A stretch of DNA of 64,000 bases from contig JAFXQK010000078.1 of the NCBI GenBank assembly GCA_017527205.1, positions 62,001-126,000 of the forward strand. The letters are read 5' to 3'. Positions within the stretch are counted from its first letter, which is position 1; each line of letters opens with the position of its first letter. Positions 53,398-62,293 of the stretch are shown in pieces. Both the position numbers and the translations under genes were made by a program. A model generated the notes under the pieces. That model ran no database searches. It was not told where the DNA came from and saw nothing but the letters and a program-made list of their open reading frames with translations. Origin of the DNA: Lachnospiraceae bacterium. GTDB taxonomy: Bacteria; Bacillota; Clostridia; Lachnospirales; Lachnospiraceae.

Positions 53398-53459
53398 AAT
53401 AGGCATGGAATATGTACAAAATACATGCCTATTATATCACTTTATTATTCAATTTGCAA
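53398..53459 (-). promoter_or_regulatory. Promoter and operator-like palindrome of the GGDEF-GGDEF-malQ operon
   Basis: TTGCAA (53459-53454), 17 nt, TATAAT (53436-53431). A perfect 10-bp inverted repeat AATAGGCATG / CATGCCTATT (53398-53407 and 53424-53433) overlaps the -10 box and the start point. Most of one arm lies upstream of the predicted start, so it acts as DNA rather than as an RNA hairpin, despite the T-run after it. Confidence 0.72.
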
Positions 53460-53486
53460 GTCGCGCCTGCCCGATTAAGGTTAACT

Positions 53487-54449
53487 TCAAAACAACCCCT
53501 GTAAGAAACTCGGCTGTAACAAATATATAAAATAGCCAGCATATGCAACCAGCATCAGGAAACCGCCAAGTCGTCCAAGCCTATGGTTTTTCACCACGCA
53601 CAGGAACAGAAGCACCGCCGAAGCGATTGCAGCGACGCTGTCTATGAAGAAGTTCGAAGCATAGGTCACGGGGGTAATCAGCGCCGTCGTACCTGCGACA
53701 AAAAGAATGTTGAAAATATTGCTTCCAACAATGTTTCCCACGGCAATGTCCGGCTTTCCCTTGATTCCGGCCGTTACGCTGGTCACCAGCTCGGGCAGAG
53801 ACGTGCCCAGGGCCACAATGGTAAGTCCGATAAAGCGCTCCTCCATGCCAAACGAAGCCGCAATGGCCGAAGCCGCATCAACGGTGAAATCACTGCCCTT
53901 GACAATCATGACCGCGCCGACGATAATCATAAGAATCAGCAGCCAAATGGGCTTCTTCTTTTTATCCGTCTCCTCTTCCTCCGAAGCATTGCCGTTCTTT
54001 GCCATCTTCAGAAGATACAGAAGATATAAGATCATGAAGGCCCAAAGAATACCGCCCTCCAGACGATTTACAACATGATCCATAAGACCAAGCGCAGCCA
54101 TCACGACCGTAACCAGAATGGTAAACGGAATCTCATAACGCACCGTCGATTTTTGGACGGGAATGACGCAGATCACGGAGGTAAGACCAAGGATCACAAG
54201 CACGTTCAAAATATTACTTCCCAGCACGTTTCCAATCGTAATCGCCGCACTCCCCTTCATTGCTGCAGAAATACTGACTGCCGCCTCCGGCAGGGAGGTC
54301 CCCATGGCGACAATGGTAAGTCCAATGACCAGCTGGGGAATTCCAAGTCTGTCCGCAATGGAAGCCGCGCCGTCCACAAACCAATCCGCGCCCTTCATGA
54401 GCAAAACAAAGCCTAACACCAACAAACCAATATTGATTGCTAATTGCAT
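53487..54449 (-). CDS. CaCA-family cation/Na+ (H+) exchanger, YrbG-like
   Basis: 320 residues, ten helices in two inverted halves. Both alpha repeats are present: GTSLPEA (50-56) and GTSLPEL in the second half, with GNVLGSNILN and GNIVGSNIFN. The family exchanges Ca2+ (or Mn2+) against Na+ or H+. A probable Mn2+ riboswitch upstream suggests Mn2+ export. The ATG at 54449 follows GAGGAAG. It is set apart from the SNF2 gene by its own promoter. Confidence 0.92.
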   Translation of the reverse strand: MQLAINIGLLVLGFVLLMKGADWFVDGAASIADRLGIPQLVIGLTIVAMGTSLPEAAVSISAAMKGSAAITIGNVLGSNILNVLVILGLTSVICVIPVQKSTVRYEIPFTILVTVVMAALGLMDHVVNRLEGGILWAFMILYLLYLLKMAKNGNASEEEETDKKKKPIWLLILMIIVGAVMIVKGSDFTVDAASAIAASFGMEERFIGLTIVALGTSLPELVTSVTAGIKGKPDIAVGNIVGSNIFNILFVAGTTALITPVTYASNFFIDSVAAIASAVLLFLCVVKNHRLGRLGGFLMLVAYAGYFIYLLQPSFLQGLF

Positions 54450-54511
54450 AATATCTTCCTCTCTCACTCACAAAATCCGGCTGCCTTTGGCACCCGTTGC
54501 CATAAGAAATG

Positions 54512-54659
54512 AAAAAGACTTTCAGCACTAATATAGTGCTAAAAGTCTTGTTCTTCGTCGTCTGTCGATGAAGCGTGCAACCACGACGAGTACCATCCAA
54601 AATGGATTCAGAGCGTCGGGGTATGTTGATTGCACGGTTACAACTACTCCCTCTTAACT
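54512..54659 (-). ncRNA. Probable yybP-ykoY (Mn2+) riboswitch with terminator
   Basis: The leader holds GGGAGTAG (54651-54644) near its 5' end and CAAGAC (54550-54545) near its 3' end, the hallmark segments of yybP-ykoY. Between them lie CGTGCAA paired with TTGCACG, CGACG with CGTCG, and CTTC-TCG with CGA-GAAG. The AAGAC segment also forms one arm of a terminator (AGACTTT/AAAGTCT, 54516-54548, then TTTT), giving a ligand-dependent switch. CaCA exchangers are known targets of this class. Confidence 0.72.
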
Positions 54660-54665
54660 AATTGT

Positions 54666-54694
54666 ACGATATCATGTTTATCTTACCTTGTCAA
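54666..54694 (-). promoter_or_regulatory. Promoter of the riboswitch-CaCA unit
   Basis: TTGACA (54694-54689), 17 nt, TATCGT (54671-54666). It sits directly beyond the SNF2 stop codon. Confidence 0.7.
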
Positions 54695-54696
54695 GG

Positions 54697-56859
54697 TCAG
54701 CTTTCGTCCGTCCCCTCACCATATTTCGCATTTTCCGCTTCGATCAGTTTTTGGATCCAATCCTTGTCCACAAGCTCATCCAGTGCATTTGCCAACGCTG
54801 ATTCATCCGCGTAGGCATCAAACTCCTGCTGCTTCCTCTCCAACATCATCACCATGGCTTCATCCACGGTATTCTCACACAGCAGATGGTATACCAAAAC
54901 ATTTCGCACCTGTCCCATACGATAGACGCGGGAAATGGCTTGATTGGTCAGCGAAGGTTTCATTTGCGGTTCGCAGAAGATTACGACACTTGCCGTTTGG
55001 ATGTTCAATCCCGTTCCGCCTGCCTGAATCTGGCAAACCAAAACATTTCCAGCCGGAGCTTCCGTGAGCTTATCAATCATGCCCTGCCTTGCAGGAATCT
55101 CCGTACTGCCCGTAATCACGCCAATGCAGTCCTCACCCAGCAGCTGTTGTATCTTATCAATTGTCTCGCGAAAGAAGGAATAAATAATTACCTTTCTGCC
55201 ATCCTCCTTCGCATCCTTGCAGATCTCCAGTAGTCGCAGCGCCTTGGAGGAAGTCTCTAAATCGCTCTGCAAAAAGGAAACGCGACGCATCACGTTAAAG
55301 TTCTTCTCCGTCACGGCCTGCGCATAATATACACGATCCACGTCCGTCAGCACGCACCACTCGCGCATCTCCTCGATGGGCGGCAGTTCCTCCAAAACCT
55401 GCTCCCGCTGACGCCGCAAATACACTGGTGCCAAAAGCTCACGGAACTGCGGCACGTGGCTCATAAAAGCGTTCTTTCGAACCTCCTCCACCATGTCGGG
55501 ACGAAGGAATTCGATCAAGGAGCACATCTCCTCCACGCGGTTCTCCAAAGGCGTACCCGTCATCATCAAAATGCGATCGGATTCCTCATCCAGCGCGCGC
55601 ACGTTCTGCGTTCTCCTCGCATCAGGATTTTTGATATAATGCGCTTCGTCAATGACCAGCATGGCGATGCGAAGCTTTTTGTCAATGTCCCTGACAATCT
55701 TCTCCATGGTTTCGAAATTTGTGACGGCAACGCCACCCTTCGTCCGCCAGGCGTCGAAATTTTCTTCCAGGAATGCACCATGCACCAGATGGGCCTCCAT
55801 GGCACTAAACTTCTTAATTTCCCTGCACCAGTTGACCAAAACAGAAGCAGGACAAATGACCAGAAAACGGCTGAGCGGATCCTGTGCATAGACGTCACAC
55901 ATGGCAGCTATCGCCTGCACCGTCTTTCCCAGTCCCATCTCATCTCCCAGAAGAACGCGGCGCTCGAACAGAATATACTTTGCGCCAAACAGCTGATAGG
56001 CTCTCAAATTCCCCTGAAAGTAACTAAGGTCAATTGGTGATTCCTCAATGGCCGCTGCCAGCTGCGCGGGGATACTGCTGTAAATCAACGGATTCTCCTT
56101 CGCCGCGCCTCCATACTTCTCCAGAATCGCATAAAAGTCGGCACTCTCTGCCTCATAGAATCCCAGTGCCTCCTCCATCGTCAGGTTCTTCATCTCCTGA
56201 TAGAGCTCAACATACGCTTTTGCACGAGAACAGTCCTTGCTGAGCAGAAAGCTCTCTAAATCCTGCACCGCCTTGACCGTACGCTCCTTGGCATCCTTCG
56301 ACGAAACAAGCCAATGCAAGCCATTCTTGATCTCGATATGCTCCATCGCATCGACAATGCTGGAATTTAATACCTCCTCCAGACCCTTGGCCTGCTCGCG
56401 AACATAGTCACATTTCTTCAGCTTTGCGATGGCAAGCAAGAGCCCGGCATTCGGGACTTCGCCATCCTCCGTTTTCTCCAAGGAAAACTTCACGTGCACG
56501 TGCTTCGCCATGGAATTCAGGAACTCTGCAATCACGTTTCGGATGGCCTGCGCCTGCTTCTCACCAATGCCATCAATGGAAACCAGCTCCCAGTCCTTCA
56601 GCTTCGCCAGCTGAAGCAGGTTGTCATACCCTGCCTCCTGCAAAACGGCAACGCGAATCCCTGCCTTGGAATTCTTGAGTTCCTCCACGGAAACATGCTC
56701 CAGGGCATCCAATGCCTTTAGCCCCAAGATTTTAGAGCATTCCTCCTCCAGCTCCGTCTCCTGCCGCTTTTTGTCATCATACAGGAACTTCAAATAATCA
56801 TCTAATTCACATAAATCGCGAATTCTCTGCTTGACATACTTAAAATCCAGTTTTTTCAT
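54697..56859 (-). CDS. SNF2-family ATPase/helicase with N-terminal HhH motif
   Basis: 720 residues. The N-terminal third has a helix-hairpin-helix (SIDGIGEKQAQAIRNVI, about 93-109). The SNF2 core follows, with motif I DEMGLGKT, motif II DEAH, motif III MTGTPLENR and motif VI QAISRVYRMGQ. SNF2 proteins translocate on DNA and remodel protein-DNA complexes; bacterial members act in transcription recycling or defence. No nuclease, methylase or SWIM domain is seen and no defence genes adjoin. It starts 3 nt after the GH130 stop, as if part of the sugar operon. Confidence 0.88.
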   Translation of the reverse strand: MKKLDFKYVKQRIRDLCELDDYLKFLYDDKKRQETELEEECSKILGLKALDALEHVSVEELKNSKAGIRVAVLQEAGYDNLLQLAKLKDWELVSIDGIGEKQAQAIRNVIAEFLNSMAKHVHVKFSLEKTEDGEVPNAGLLLAIAKLKKCDYVREQAKGLEEVLNSSIVDAMEHIEIKNGLHWLVSSKDAKERTVKAVQDLESFLLSKDCSRAKAYVELYQEMKNLTMEEALGFYEAESADFYAILEKYGGAAKENPLIYSSIPAQLAAAIEESPIDLSYFQGNLRAYQLFGAKYILFERRVLLGDEMGLGKTVQAIAAMCDVYAQDPLSRFLVICPASVLVNWCREIKKFSAMEAHLVHGAFLEENFDAWRTKGGVAVTNFETMEKIVRDIDKKLRIAMLVIDEAHYIKNPDARRTQNVRALDEESDRILMMTGTPLENRVEEMCSLIEFLRPDMVEEVRKNAFMSHVPQFRELLAPVYLRRQREQVLEELPPIEEMREWCVLTDVDRVYYAQAVTEKNFNVMRRVSFLQSDLETSSKALRLLEICKDAKEDGRKVIIYSFFRETIDKIQQLLGEDCIGVITGSTEIPARQGMIDKLTEAPAGNVLVCQIQAGGTGLNIQTASVVIFCEPQMKPSLTNQAISRVYRMGQVRNVLVYHLLCENTVDEAMVMMLERKQQEFDAYADESALANALDELVDKDWIQKLIEAENAKYGEGTDES

Positions 56860-56862
56860 GGG

Positions 56863-57837
56863 TTAGCACGCATTTTTCTTGATAAATTCAAGTAATTCGT
56901 CCACCTGTGTAAACGCAAGCCCCACCACGGTGTCTGCCGCGCCATAATAGATCGCGATTCTGCCCGTAGCCGCATCCGTCAGGGTCGCACAAGGGAAGGT
57001 CACGTTCGGCACGTCTCCCACGCACTCATACAGCGCCGTAGGATGGAAAATATAAGGCTTGCAGCGATATTTTACCTTCCAGGGCTCATTTTCATCCAAA
57101 ATGGCAGCACCCATGGAATAAATCATGCCATTACAGGTCGTTCCAACGCCATGGAAAATCAGAAGCCATCCTTCCTTCGTCAGAATCGGGATGGGGCCAG
57201 CGCCAACCTTCGTCCACGCCCAGCCCTGCGCCTGCATGACATAGCGATGATAACCCCAATGCTCCATGTCAGGGCTCTGCGAAAGGAACATGTCGCCAAA
57301 GGGCGTATGTCCATTGTCACTCGGCCTAGAAAGCATCATAAACTTTCCGCCGATCTTTTTCGGGAACATGACGCCGTTTCTGTTGAAGGGAAGGAATGCG
57401 TTCTCCAGCTGATAAAACTTTTTAAAATCAAAGGAATACGCTACGCCAATCGTAGGTCCATGGAAGGAATTGCACCAGGTCACGTAATATCTGTCCTCAA
57501 TCCAGCAAACACGCGGATCATATCCGCAGGCCACGCCGCACTGCTTGTCATCCTTGCCATATAAAGGCAATGGCTCTGACTCAATGTCCCAGTGAATTGC
57601 ATCGTTACTCTTTCCAAGGAAGAGATGCTGCTCCATGGCCGTGTTATCGCTTCGGAAAATGCCGACAAACGCGCCATCCTTTGCCACTACGGCAGAATTA
57701 AAGATACTGTTGGACCCCGGGATCTGATCCCTTTTTACAATCGGATTTCCGCTATAGCGCCATACAATGTCCTTGCATCCTTCCGGTCTGTCCTCCCAAG
57801 GAATGTTTGGTAAATTCTCGCCAATAATTGTCGCCAT
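56863..57837 (-). CDS. GH130 glycoside phosphorylase/hydrolase
   Basis: 324 residues of the five-bladed propeller family GH130, mostly phosphorylases of beta-mannosides (or beta-1,2-mannosidases). GYDPRV (D107) fits the catalytic aspartate region, and the phosphate-binding basic residues cannot be verified by eye. No signal peptide. With two Gfo/Idh dehydrogenases and an isomerase upstream, it probably acts in catabolism of an unusual mannoside or sugar acid conjugate. Ribosome site AAGGAGG. Confidence 0.88.
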   Translation of the reverse strand: MATIIGENLPNIPWEDRPEGCKDIVWRYSGNPIVKRDQIPGSNSIFNSAVVAKDGAFVGIFRSDNTAMEQHLFLGKSNDAIHWDIESEPLPLYGKDDKQCGVACGYDPRVCWIEDRYYVTWCNSFHGPTIGVAYSFDFKKFYQLENAFLPFNRNGVMFPKKIGGKFMMLSRPSDNGHTPFGDMFLSQSPDMEHWGYHRYVMQAQGWAWTKVGAGPIPILTKEGWLLIFHGVGTTCNGMIYSMGAAILDENEPWKVKYRCKPYIFHPTALYECVGDVPNVTFPCATLTDAATGRIAIYYGAADTVVGLAFTQVDELLEFIKKNAC

Positions 57838-57949
57838 ACTACTGCCTCCTTTTCATCACTTTTTATTAAAAGTATTTTTCGAACAAATCCTCATAGGATT
57901 ATCGTACCATTCTTTTCGTGCAGACACAATCCCTTTTTCGCTTCTTGTC

Positions 57950-58852
57950 TCAGAAAACCTCCAGATTTAGCAAAGCCTCACGCGCAAGGGAGAACGCCTC
58001 AAAGCCGCCAAGCTTCTTTCCCTCCTCCATAGGCGGGAGCTTGGCATTGCCGCGCTCAAGTCCTGCAAAGCCGTCAAAGTCAAAGAGATGCGGCTCCAGG
58101 GAGAGAAATCCCTGAAATCCATTTCCAAACATACGCGTCAGGATCTCTTTGACATTGCCGTCGCCAAAGCCGGCCGGCACGACCTTCCCGGTTTTCCAAA
58201 TGGCATCCTTCACGTGCACGTAAGAAATAAAATCCTTCAAAAGCGCATACGCCTCCAACGTATCCTGCTTTGCCTGCACAAAATTGGCAAAATCAAAGAT
58301 GCCACGAAAATGCTCACAGCCAAGAGCGTCAAACAGCTCCCTGCACTCCTTCGCTCTTTCTCCGTAAATGCCTTTTTCATTTTCATGCAAAAGAACCACG
58401 TCCTCGCGCTTTGCATAGTCCACAAATTTCCCAAGGCGTTCCAGAACTTCTTCCTTTACGCCATCCGGAAGCTTCGCCGCATTCACGTCATCCTTTTCCG
58501 AAGAGCCACGATTCTCCCAGGGTACGTAAAAGCTAAACATACGGATGTTTCTTGTCCCCATCTTGTGTGCAATCTCCACGGCGCGCTGAAACTCTGCAAA
58601 ATGCTTTTCAAACGGATCCGTGATCCCGATCTTACCAAGAGGCGAGCCCAATGCTGACAGGGCGATTCCCGCATCATCCAGTCTCCTTTTGATCTCGTCC
58701 ACTTTTTTGTCATCATGATAAATCAAATTGTTTCCATCGACGCCGCGCATCTCCACATAGTGCATGTCCAGCTTCTTTAAGCTTTCTATCTGTATGCTCA
58801 GATCCTGCTGAATTTCATCTGCGAATCCCGTTAATTTCTCATAATTTCCCAT
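57950..58852 (-). CDS. Sugar phosphate isomerase/epimerase, AP endonuclease 2-like TIM barrel
   Basis: 300 residues. Motifs MRGVDG, LLHENEKGIYG, GIFDFANF, SYVHVKDA and LSLEPHL carry the metal-binding Glu/Asp/His of the xylose-isomerase-like (IolE/IolI) superfamily. Probably an isomerase, epimerase or dehydratase for a keto-sugar made by the adjacent dehydrogenases. The ATG at 58852 follows GAGGG. Confidence 0.87.
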   Translation of the reverse strand: MGNYEKLTGFADEIQQDLSIQIESLKKLDMHYVEMRGVDGNNLIYHDDKKVDEIKRRLDDAGIALSALGSPLGKIGITDPFEKHFAEFQRAVEIAHKMGTRNIRMFSFYVPWENRGSSEKDDVNAAKLPDGVKEEVLERLGKFVDYAKREDVVLLHENEKGIYGERAKECRELFDALGCEHFRGIFDFANFVQAKQDTLEAYALLKDFISYVHVKDAIWKTGKVVPAGFGDGNVKEILTRMFGNGFQGFLSLEPHLFDFDGFAGLERGNAKLPPMEEGKKLGGFEAFSLAREALLNLEVF

Positions 58853-58913
58853 TCCTTTTTCCCTCTTTTCTTTAAAAGTCGGCTCTGTTTTAGGCTTCCG
58901 TCCCGTGTAAAAT

Positions 58914-60119
58914 TTAGTACGTACCCTTTGTATCAAAGGTAATTCCCTTATCTTCCTTCTTCTTCGAGGTTTTCCTTCTCTTATTGAGTTCCTCTAAAAA
59001 GAGCTCCTCATCAAAAAGAATTTCATTATTCTTCCTTCTCTCCTCTTCCGATTCCTTTCCATCCGTAGAAAGAACCACGGTCTGATTCATCCAGGAGGAC
59101 AAGAACATCATGTTGGAGAGCGTCAGTCCCCGGATGCCCTCTGCACCCTCTGCCACCAGAGCGCCGCCATTTAAGATCCTGTCCGCGAAAGCCTTTAGCA
59201 CTCCCACGTGCTGTTCATTTTTCCCATCCGTCTCAATCTCAACATGCTCCATCTCCGGCGTCGCAAACCCATTTTCCGCACTTTTACACCATTCCCTCTC
59301 ATTGGTTTTCAGCCGATCGAATACGAGTTTTCCGTGCTCACACACAATCTTGCCCATTTCAAAGGTCAGCTCCAGCCGGTTGGTTCCGGGCGCATCTCCC
59401 GTCGTTGTCACAAAGACGCCTGTCGCGCCGCCTGGAAATTCCATATAAGCCGTCACGTCATCCTCTACCTCAATGTCATGCCATTTTGCCTCATGACAGA
59501 AGGCTCTGACCTTTGTCGGCAAGCCGCAGAGCCACTGCAACAGATCCAGCTGATGAGGACACTGATTTAACAAAACGCCTCCGCCTTCCCCATCCCAGGT
59601 TGCCTTCCAGCCAGCTGCATCATAATAGCTCTGCGCGCGATACCAATCCGTAATGATCCAGTTTGCACGCTTTAAGGCGCCAAGCTCACCGCTTTGCATC
59701 ATCTCGTGAAGCTTACGGTAAACACAATTTGTGCGCTGATTAAACATGATGGCAAACACCTTGTCACTCTTTGCAGCAACCTCATTCATTTCTCTTACCT
59801 GCTTTGTGTAAACGCCGGCCGGTTTTTCGCTGATGGCATGAACGCCATGCGTCAGTGCGTAAATGACAAATTCCGGATGAAAATAATGGGGCGTTGCGAT
59901 CAGTACGGCATCCACCTCTCCCGAGTCAATGAGCTCCCGTCCGTCAGAAAAAAGCTTGACCTCCTTCGGCAAATTCTCCTTTGCCCAGTCAAGTCTGGCC
60001 TGCCGTACGTCGGCTACTGCCGTAAGCCGCATATTGGGCACCTGCCCTTCCACAAGAGATCTTGCGTGATTTCCTCCCATGCCGCCAATTCCAATGATTC
60101 CAAGTCTTACCTGTTCCAT
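58914..60119 (-). CDS. Gfo/Idh/MocA-family oxidoreductase
   Basis: 401 residues. N-terminal Rossmann fold with GIGGMGGNHA, the conserved EKPAG motif with the catalytic-site Lys, and a C-terminal beta-sheet domain with GGGVLLNQCPHQLD. It should oxidise a sugar or sugar derivative with NAD(P). The tail from about 365 is unusually charged and rich in Lys/Glu (EELNKRRKTSKKKEDKG). AAGGAG before ATG 60119. Confidence 0.92.
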   Translation of the reverse strand: MEQVRLGIIGIGGMGGNHARSLVEGQVPNMRLTAVADVRQARLDWAKENLPKEVKLFSDGRELIDSGEVDAVLIATPHYFHPEFVIYALTHGVHAISEKPAGVYTKQVREMNEVAAKSDKVFAIMFNQRTNCVYRKLHEMMQSGELGALKRANWIITDWYRAQSYYDAAGWKATWDGEGGGVLLNQCPHQLDLLQWLCGLPTKVRAFCHEAKWHDIEVEDDVTAYMEFPGGATGVFVTTTGDAPGTNRLELTFEMGKIVCEHGKLVFDRLKTNEREWCKSAENGFATPEMEHVEIETDGKNEQHVGVLKAFADRILNGGALVAEGAEGIRGLTLSNMMFLSSWMNQTVVLSTDGKESEEERRKNNEILFDEELFLEELNKRRKTSKKKEDKGITFDTKGTY

Positions 60120-60142
60120 ATGTAGTGATCTCCTTTCCCTAC

Positions 60143-60202
60143 GGTTATTTATCTTATAGTTATTTATCTTATAGTTATTTATCCTATAGTTGTTTACCTT
60201 GC
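60143..60202 (-). repeat. 15-bp tandem repeat between the two oxidoreductase genes
   Basis: Four 15-bp units with consensus AGTTATTTATCTTAT; the last unit overlaps the stop codon of the upstream gene (60194-60196). Same period as the repeat at 39696-39770 but a different sequence. Confidence 0.87.
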
Positions 60203-61255
60203 AGCCTCATATATTTTCATCATCGTTCGAAACGTATTTTCTACGCCCTGCAGATCATTTTGGTAGTGTCTTCCGGTTTGCAGCGTCCAATAAAAGTCCT
60301 CGATGCATGCCTTATGACCGCAGCCCCAATAGTCCTTTCCAATGCCCTGTCCAAGGTCGCGCATAAAGTGTTTGGGCGCTTCCTCCTTGGAATATATGGT
60401 GACCTCTTGCCCATTCATGCAGATCCTTCCCTTGGTTCCCTGCAATTCGATGATCACAGGTGCATCTCCTGCATAGCCGTTGGAAGCATAAAAGCACCCT
60501 CTTCTTCCTTCCGGGAATTCCATCCACGCTTCCACCGTATCCTCAACCTCAACGCATGGCAGCAAATCCTCTTCCCTTCTCCGTTCTCCGCCTGCACCCT
60601 TTGTTTTCAGATTCAGGTAGGGATTCAGGTGATGATTTGCGCTGCTGCCAAGGACAAGCTCCGGCTCTCCCAAATAGCGAAGAAGCAGATCGAGCGTATG
60701 AATGGCCTGATTGATCAAAACGCCTCCGCCCTCATAATCCAGCCTTCCCTTCCAGTCGCTTTCGGCATAATATTCCTCGTCACGCCTCCAGGTGACAAAT
60801 GCGCGGCCACCCAAAATCCTTCCGATTCTCCCTTCCTTTACCAGTTGATCCATAAAAAGCGTTGTCTCGTTATACCGATTTTGGAAGCAAAAGCCAAGCT
60901 TCCCCGGATGCAGCATGTTCTCCTTCTTCAGGGCTTCAAACTGCTCCCAGGAGATTGCGCATGGCTTTTCCACGAACGCGGCCTTACCGCTTCGAAGAAG
61001 CTCTTCCGCCATGGGGGCGTGAAGGAAATGTGGCGTGCACACGTGAACCACGTCCAGATCCATGTTGCATAGTGCCCTCCAATCCTCCGTGAGCGTCACG
61101 TCCTGCGCCTTGTTCCTTATCGTTTCCGCCAGCTGCTTGGTTCTTTCCAGATGGACGTCGCAAAGAGCCTTGACTTCCACGTCCTCCATGTTGCCAAGAA
61201 CCCAGGCATGAACCCTGGCGATTCCGCCGCATCCAATGATTCCGACTTTCTTCAT
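60194..61255 (-). CDS. Gfo/Idh/MocA-family oxidoreductase
   Basis: 353 residues. Rossmann motif GCGGIARVHA, EKPCA motif, and C-terminal GGGVLINQAIHTLDLLL. A different branch from its neighbour; paired Gfo/Idh enzymes often run oxidation and later reduction in one pathway (keto-sugar intermediates). The ATG at 61255 follows GAGGAG. First gene of the operon, divergent from the AraC regulator. Confidence 0.92.
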   Translation of the reverse strand: MKKVGIIGCGGIARVHAWVLGNMEDVEVKALCDVHLERTKQLAETIRNKAQDVTLTEDWRALCNMDLDVVHVCTPHFLHAPMAEELLRSGKAAFVEKPCAISWEQFEALKKENMLHPGKLGFCFQNRYNETTLFMDQLVKEGRIGRILGGRAFVTWRRDEEYYAESDWKGRLDYEGGGVLINQAIHTLDLLLRYLGEPELVLGSSANHHLNPYLNLKTKGAGGERRREEDLLPCVEVEDTVEAWMEFPEGRRGCFYASNGYAGDAPVIIELQGTKGRICMNGQEVTIYSKEEAPKHFMRDLGQGIGKDYWGCGHKACIEDFYWTLQTGRHYQNDLQGVENTFRTMMKIYEAAR

Positions 61256-61392
61256 GGCCAATCTCCTCTCGTTTTCCGTCATCTTGTTCCATGTTTCTTT
61301 GTAACTATTGTAATTGAATGATAAATGATATAATATAGACATAGAATACTATTTTTATGCACTTTTCCGACTTTTTGAAAAGGAGGAACCAC

Positions 61393-62265
61393 ATGGGACA
61401 AAATCAAGAAAAAGACACGAAGAAGAATCAGCCGGCAGACACCTCCATCTTTCCGGTGGCGCCGCCCTTTGACATTGCTTATCGAAATGCAAAGGCACCA
61501 TTTCCCGTGGGGCCTCATTCCCATAACGCCGCAGAATTGTATTTTACCTTGACGGATCTTCCGGACGTTCTGATCAATGATACCGTTTCTGCCGTTCCCG
61601 CCGGGACACTTCTTATTCTGCCGACCTACTGCATTCACCAGCTCTACCATGAAACAGGCGTAACATATGAACGTTATATCCTCAGCATCCACACAAGATG
61701 GCTTGGAGACGTATTGTGCGAAGGCGCATCCTCCTTTGCCTATTTAGAGGATTCCGCCCAGCCGGTTTTACTGACCCCGAATGCGGCACAAAAAAAAGAG
61801 CTGCTCCGCCAATTTCAAGAGCTGCTCTCCATACAAGACCGGACGACACCGGAGGCCATGATCGCCTTTTTCTGCCTGCTTTCCACAATTCATGGCATGG
61901 TAAAAACGCTCAGCATCCATTCCGGAGCCTCCCTGCCGATCTCACCCTCTCAGCAAAAAGTGAACGACATCATCTCCTATCTTGCCGAACATCTTTCGGA
62001 AAACGTTACTACGACGGAGCTTGCTGATCACTTTTACCTACATCAGGATTATCTGGCCAGACTATTCAAAAGCCACATGCACGTCTCCATCGGCCGTTAT
62101 GTCACGCTGCAAAAGATCAGCGCGGCTCAGGCCATGCTTCGGGAAGGCAAAACCGTGAATCAGGTTCAGGAGGCTTTGGGTTATTCCAGCTATGCCTACT
62201 TTTTCAAAACCTTTCAAAAGGTAACAGGCATTTCCCCCAGTAAGTACCGCAAATCCCCGATCTGA
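61393..62265 (+). CDS. AraC-family transcriptional regulator
   Basis: 290 residues: an N-terminal cupin-like sensor (VGPHSHNAAELYFTL, the His pair of an AraC cupin) and two C-terminal HTH motifs (TTTELADHFYLHQDYLARLFK and VNQVQEALGYSSYAYFFKTFQK). The start at 61393 follows AAGGAGGAACC. It probably activates the divergent GH130 operon in response to its sugar; the 137-nt spacer holds the shared control region, with a TATAAT-like box at about 61328. Confidence 0.92.
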   Translation: MGQNQEKDTKKNQPADTSIFPVAPPFDIAYRNAKAPFPVGPHSHNAAELYFTLTDLPDVLINDTVSAVPAGTLLILPTYCIHQLYHETGVTYERYILSIHTRWLGDVLCEGASSFAYLEDSAQPVLLTPNAAQKKELLRQFQELLSIQDRTTPEAMIAFFCLLSTIHGMVKTLSIHSGASLPISPSQQKVNDIISYLAEHLSENVTTTELADHFYLHQDYLARLFKSHMHVSIGRYVTLQKISAAQAMLREGKTVNQVQEALGYSSYAYFFKTFQKVTGISPSKYRKSPI

Positions 62266-62293
62266 CCATGCATCACGGATATTTATGCGCCGG

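Noticed and set aside
53398..53433. RNA attenuator in front of the diguanylate cyclase operon
   Set aside because: The predicted transcription start lies within the far arm, so a full hairpin would not be transcribed.
54697..56859. SNF2 gene as part of a phage defence system such as DISARM
   Set aside because: No methyltransferase, PLD, DUF1998 or nuclease gene lies nearby; neighbours are sugar metabolism and ion exchange genes.
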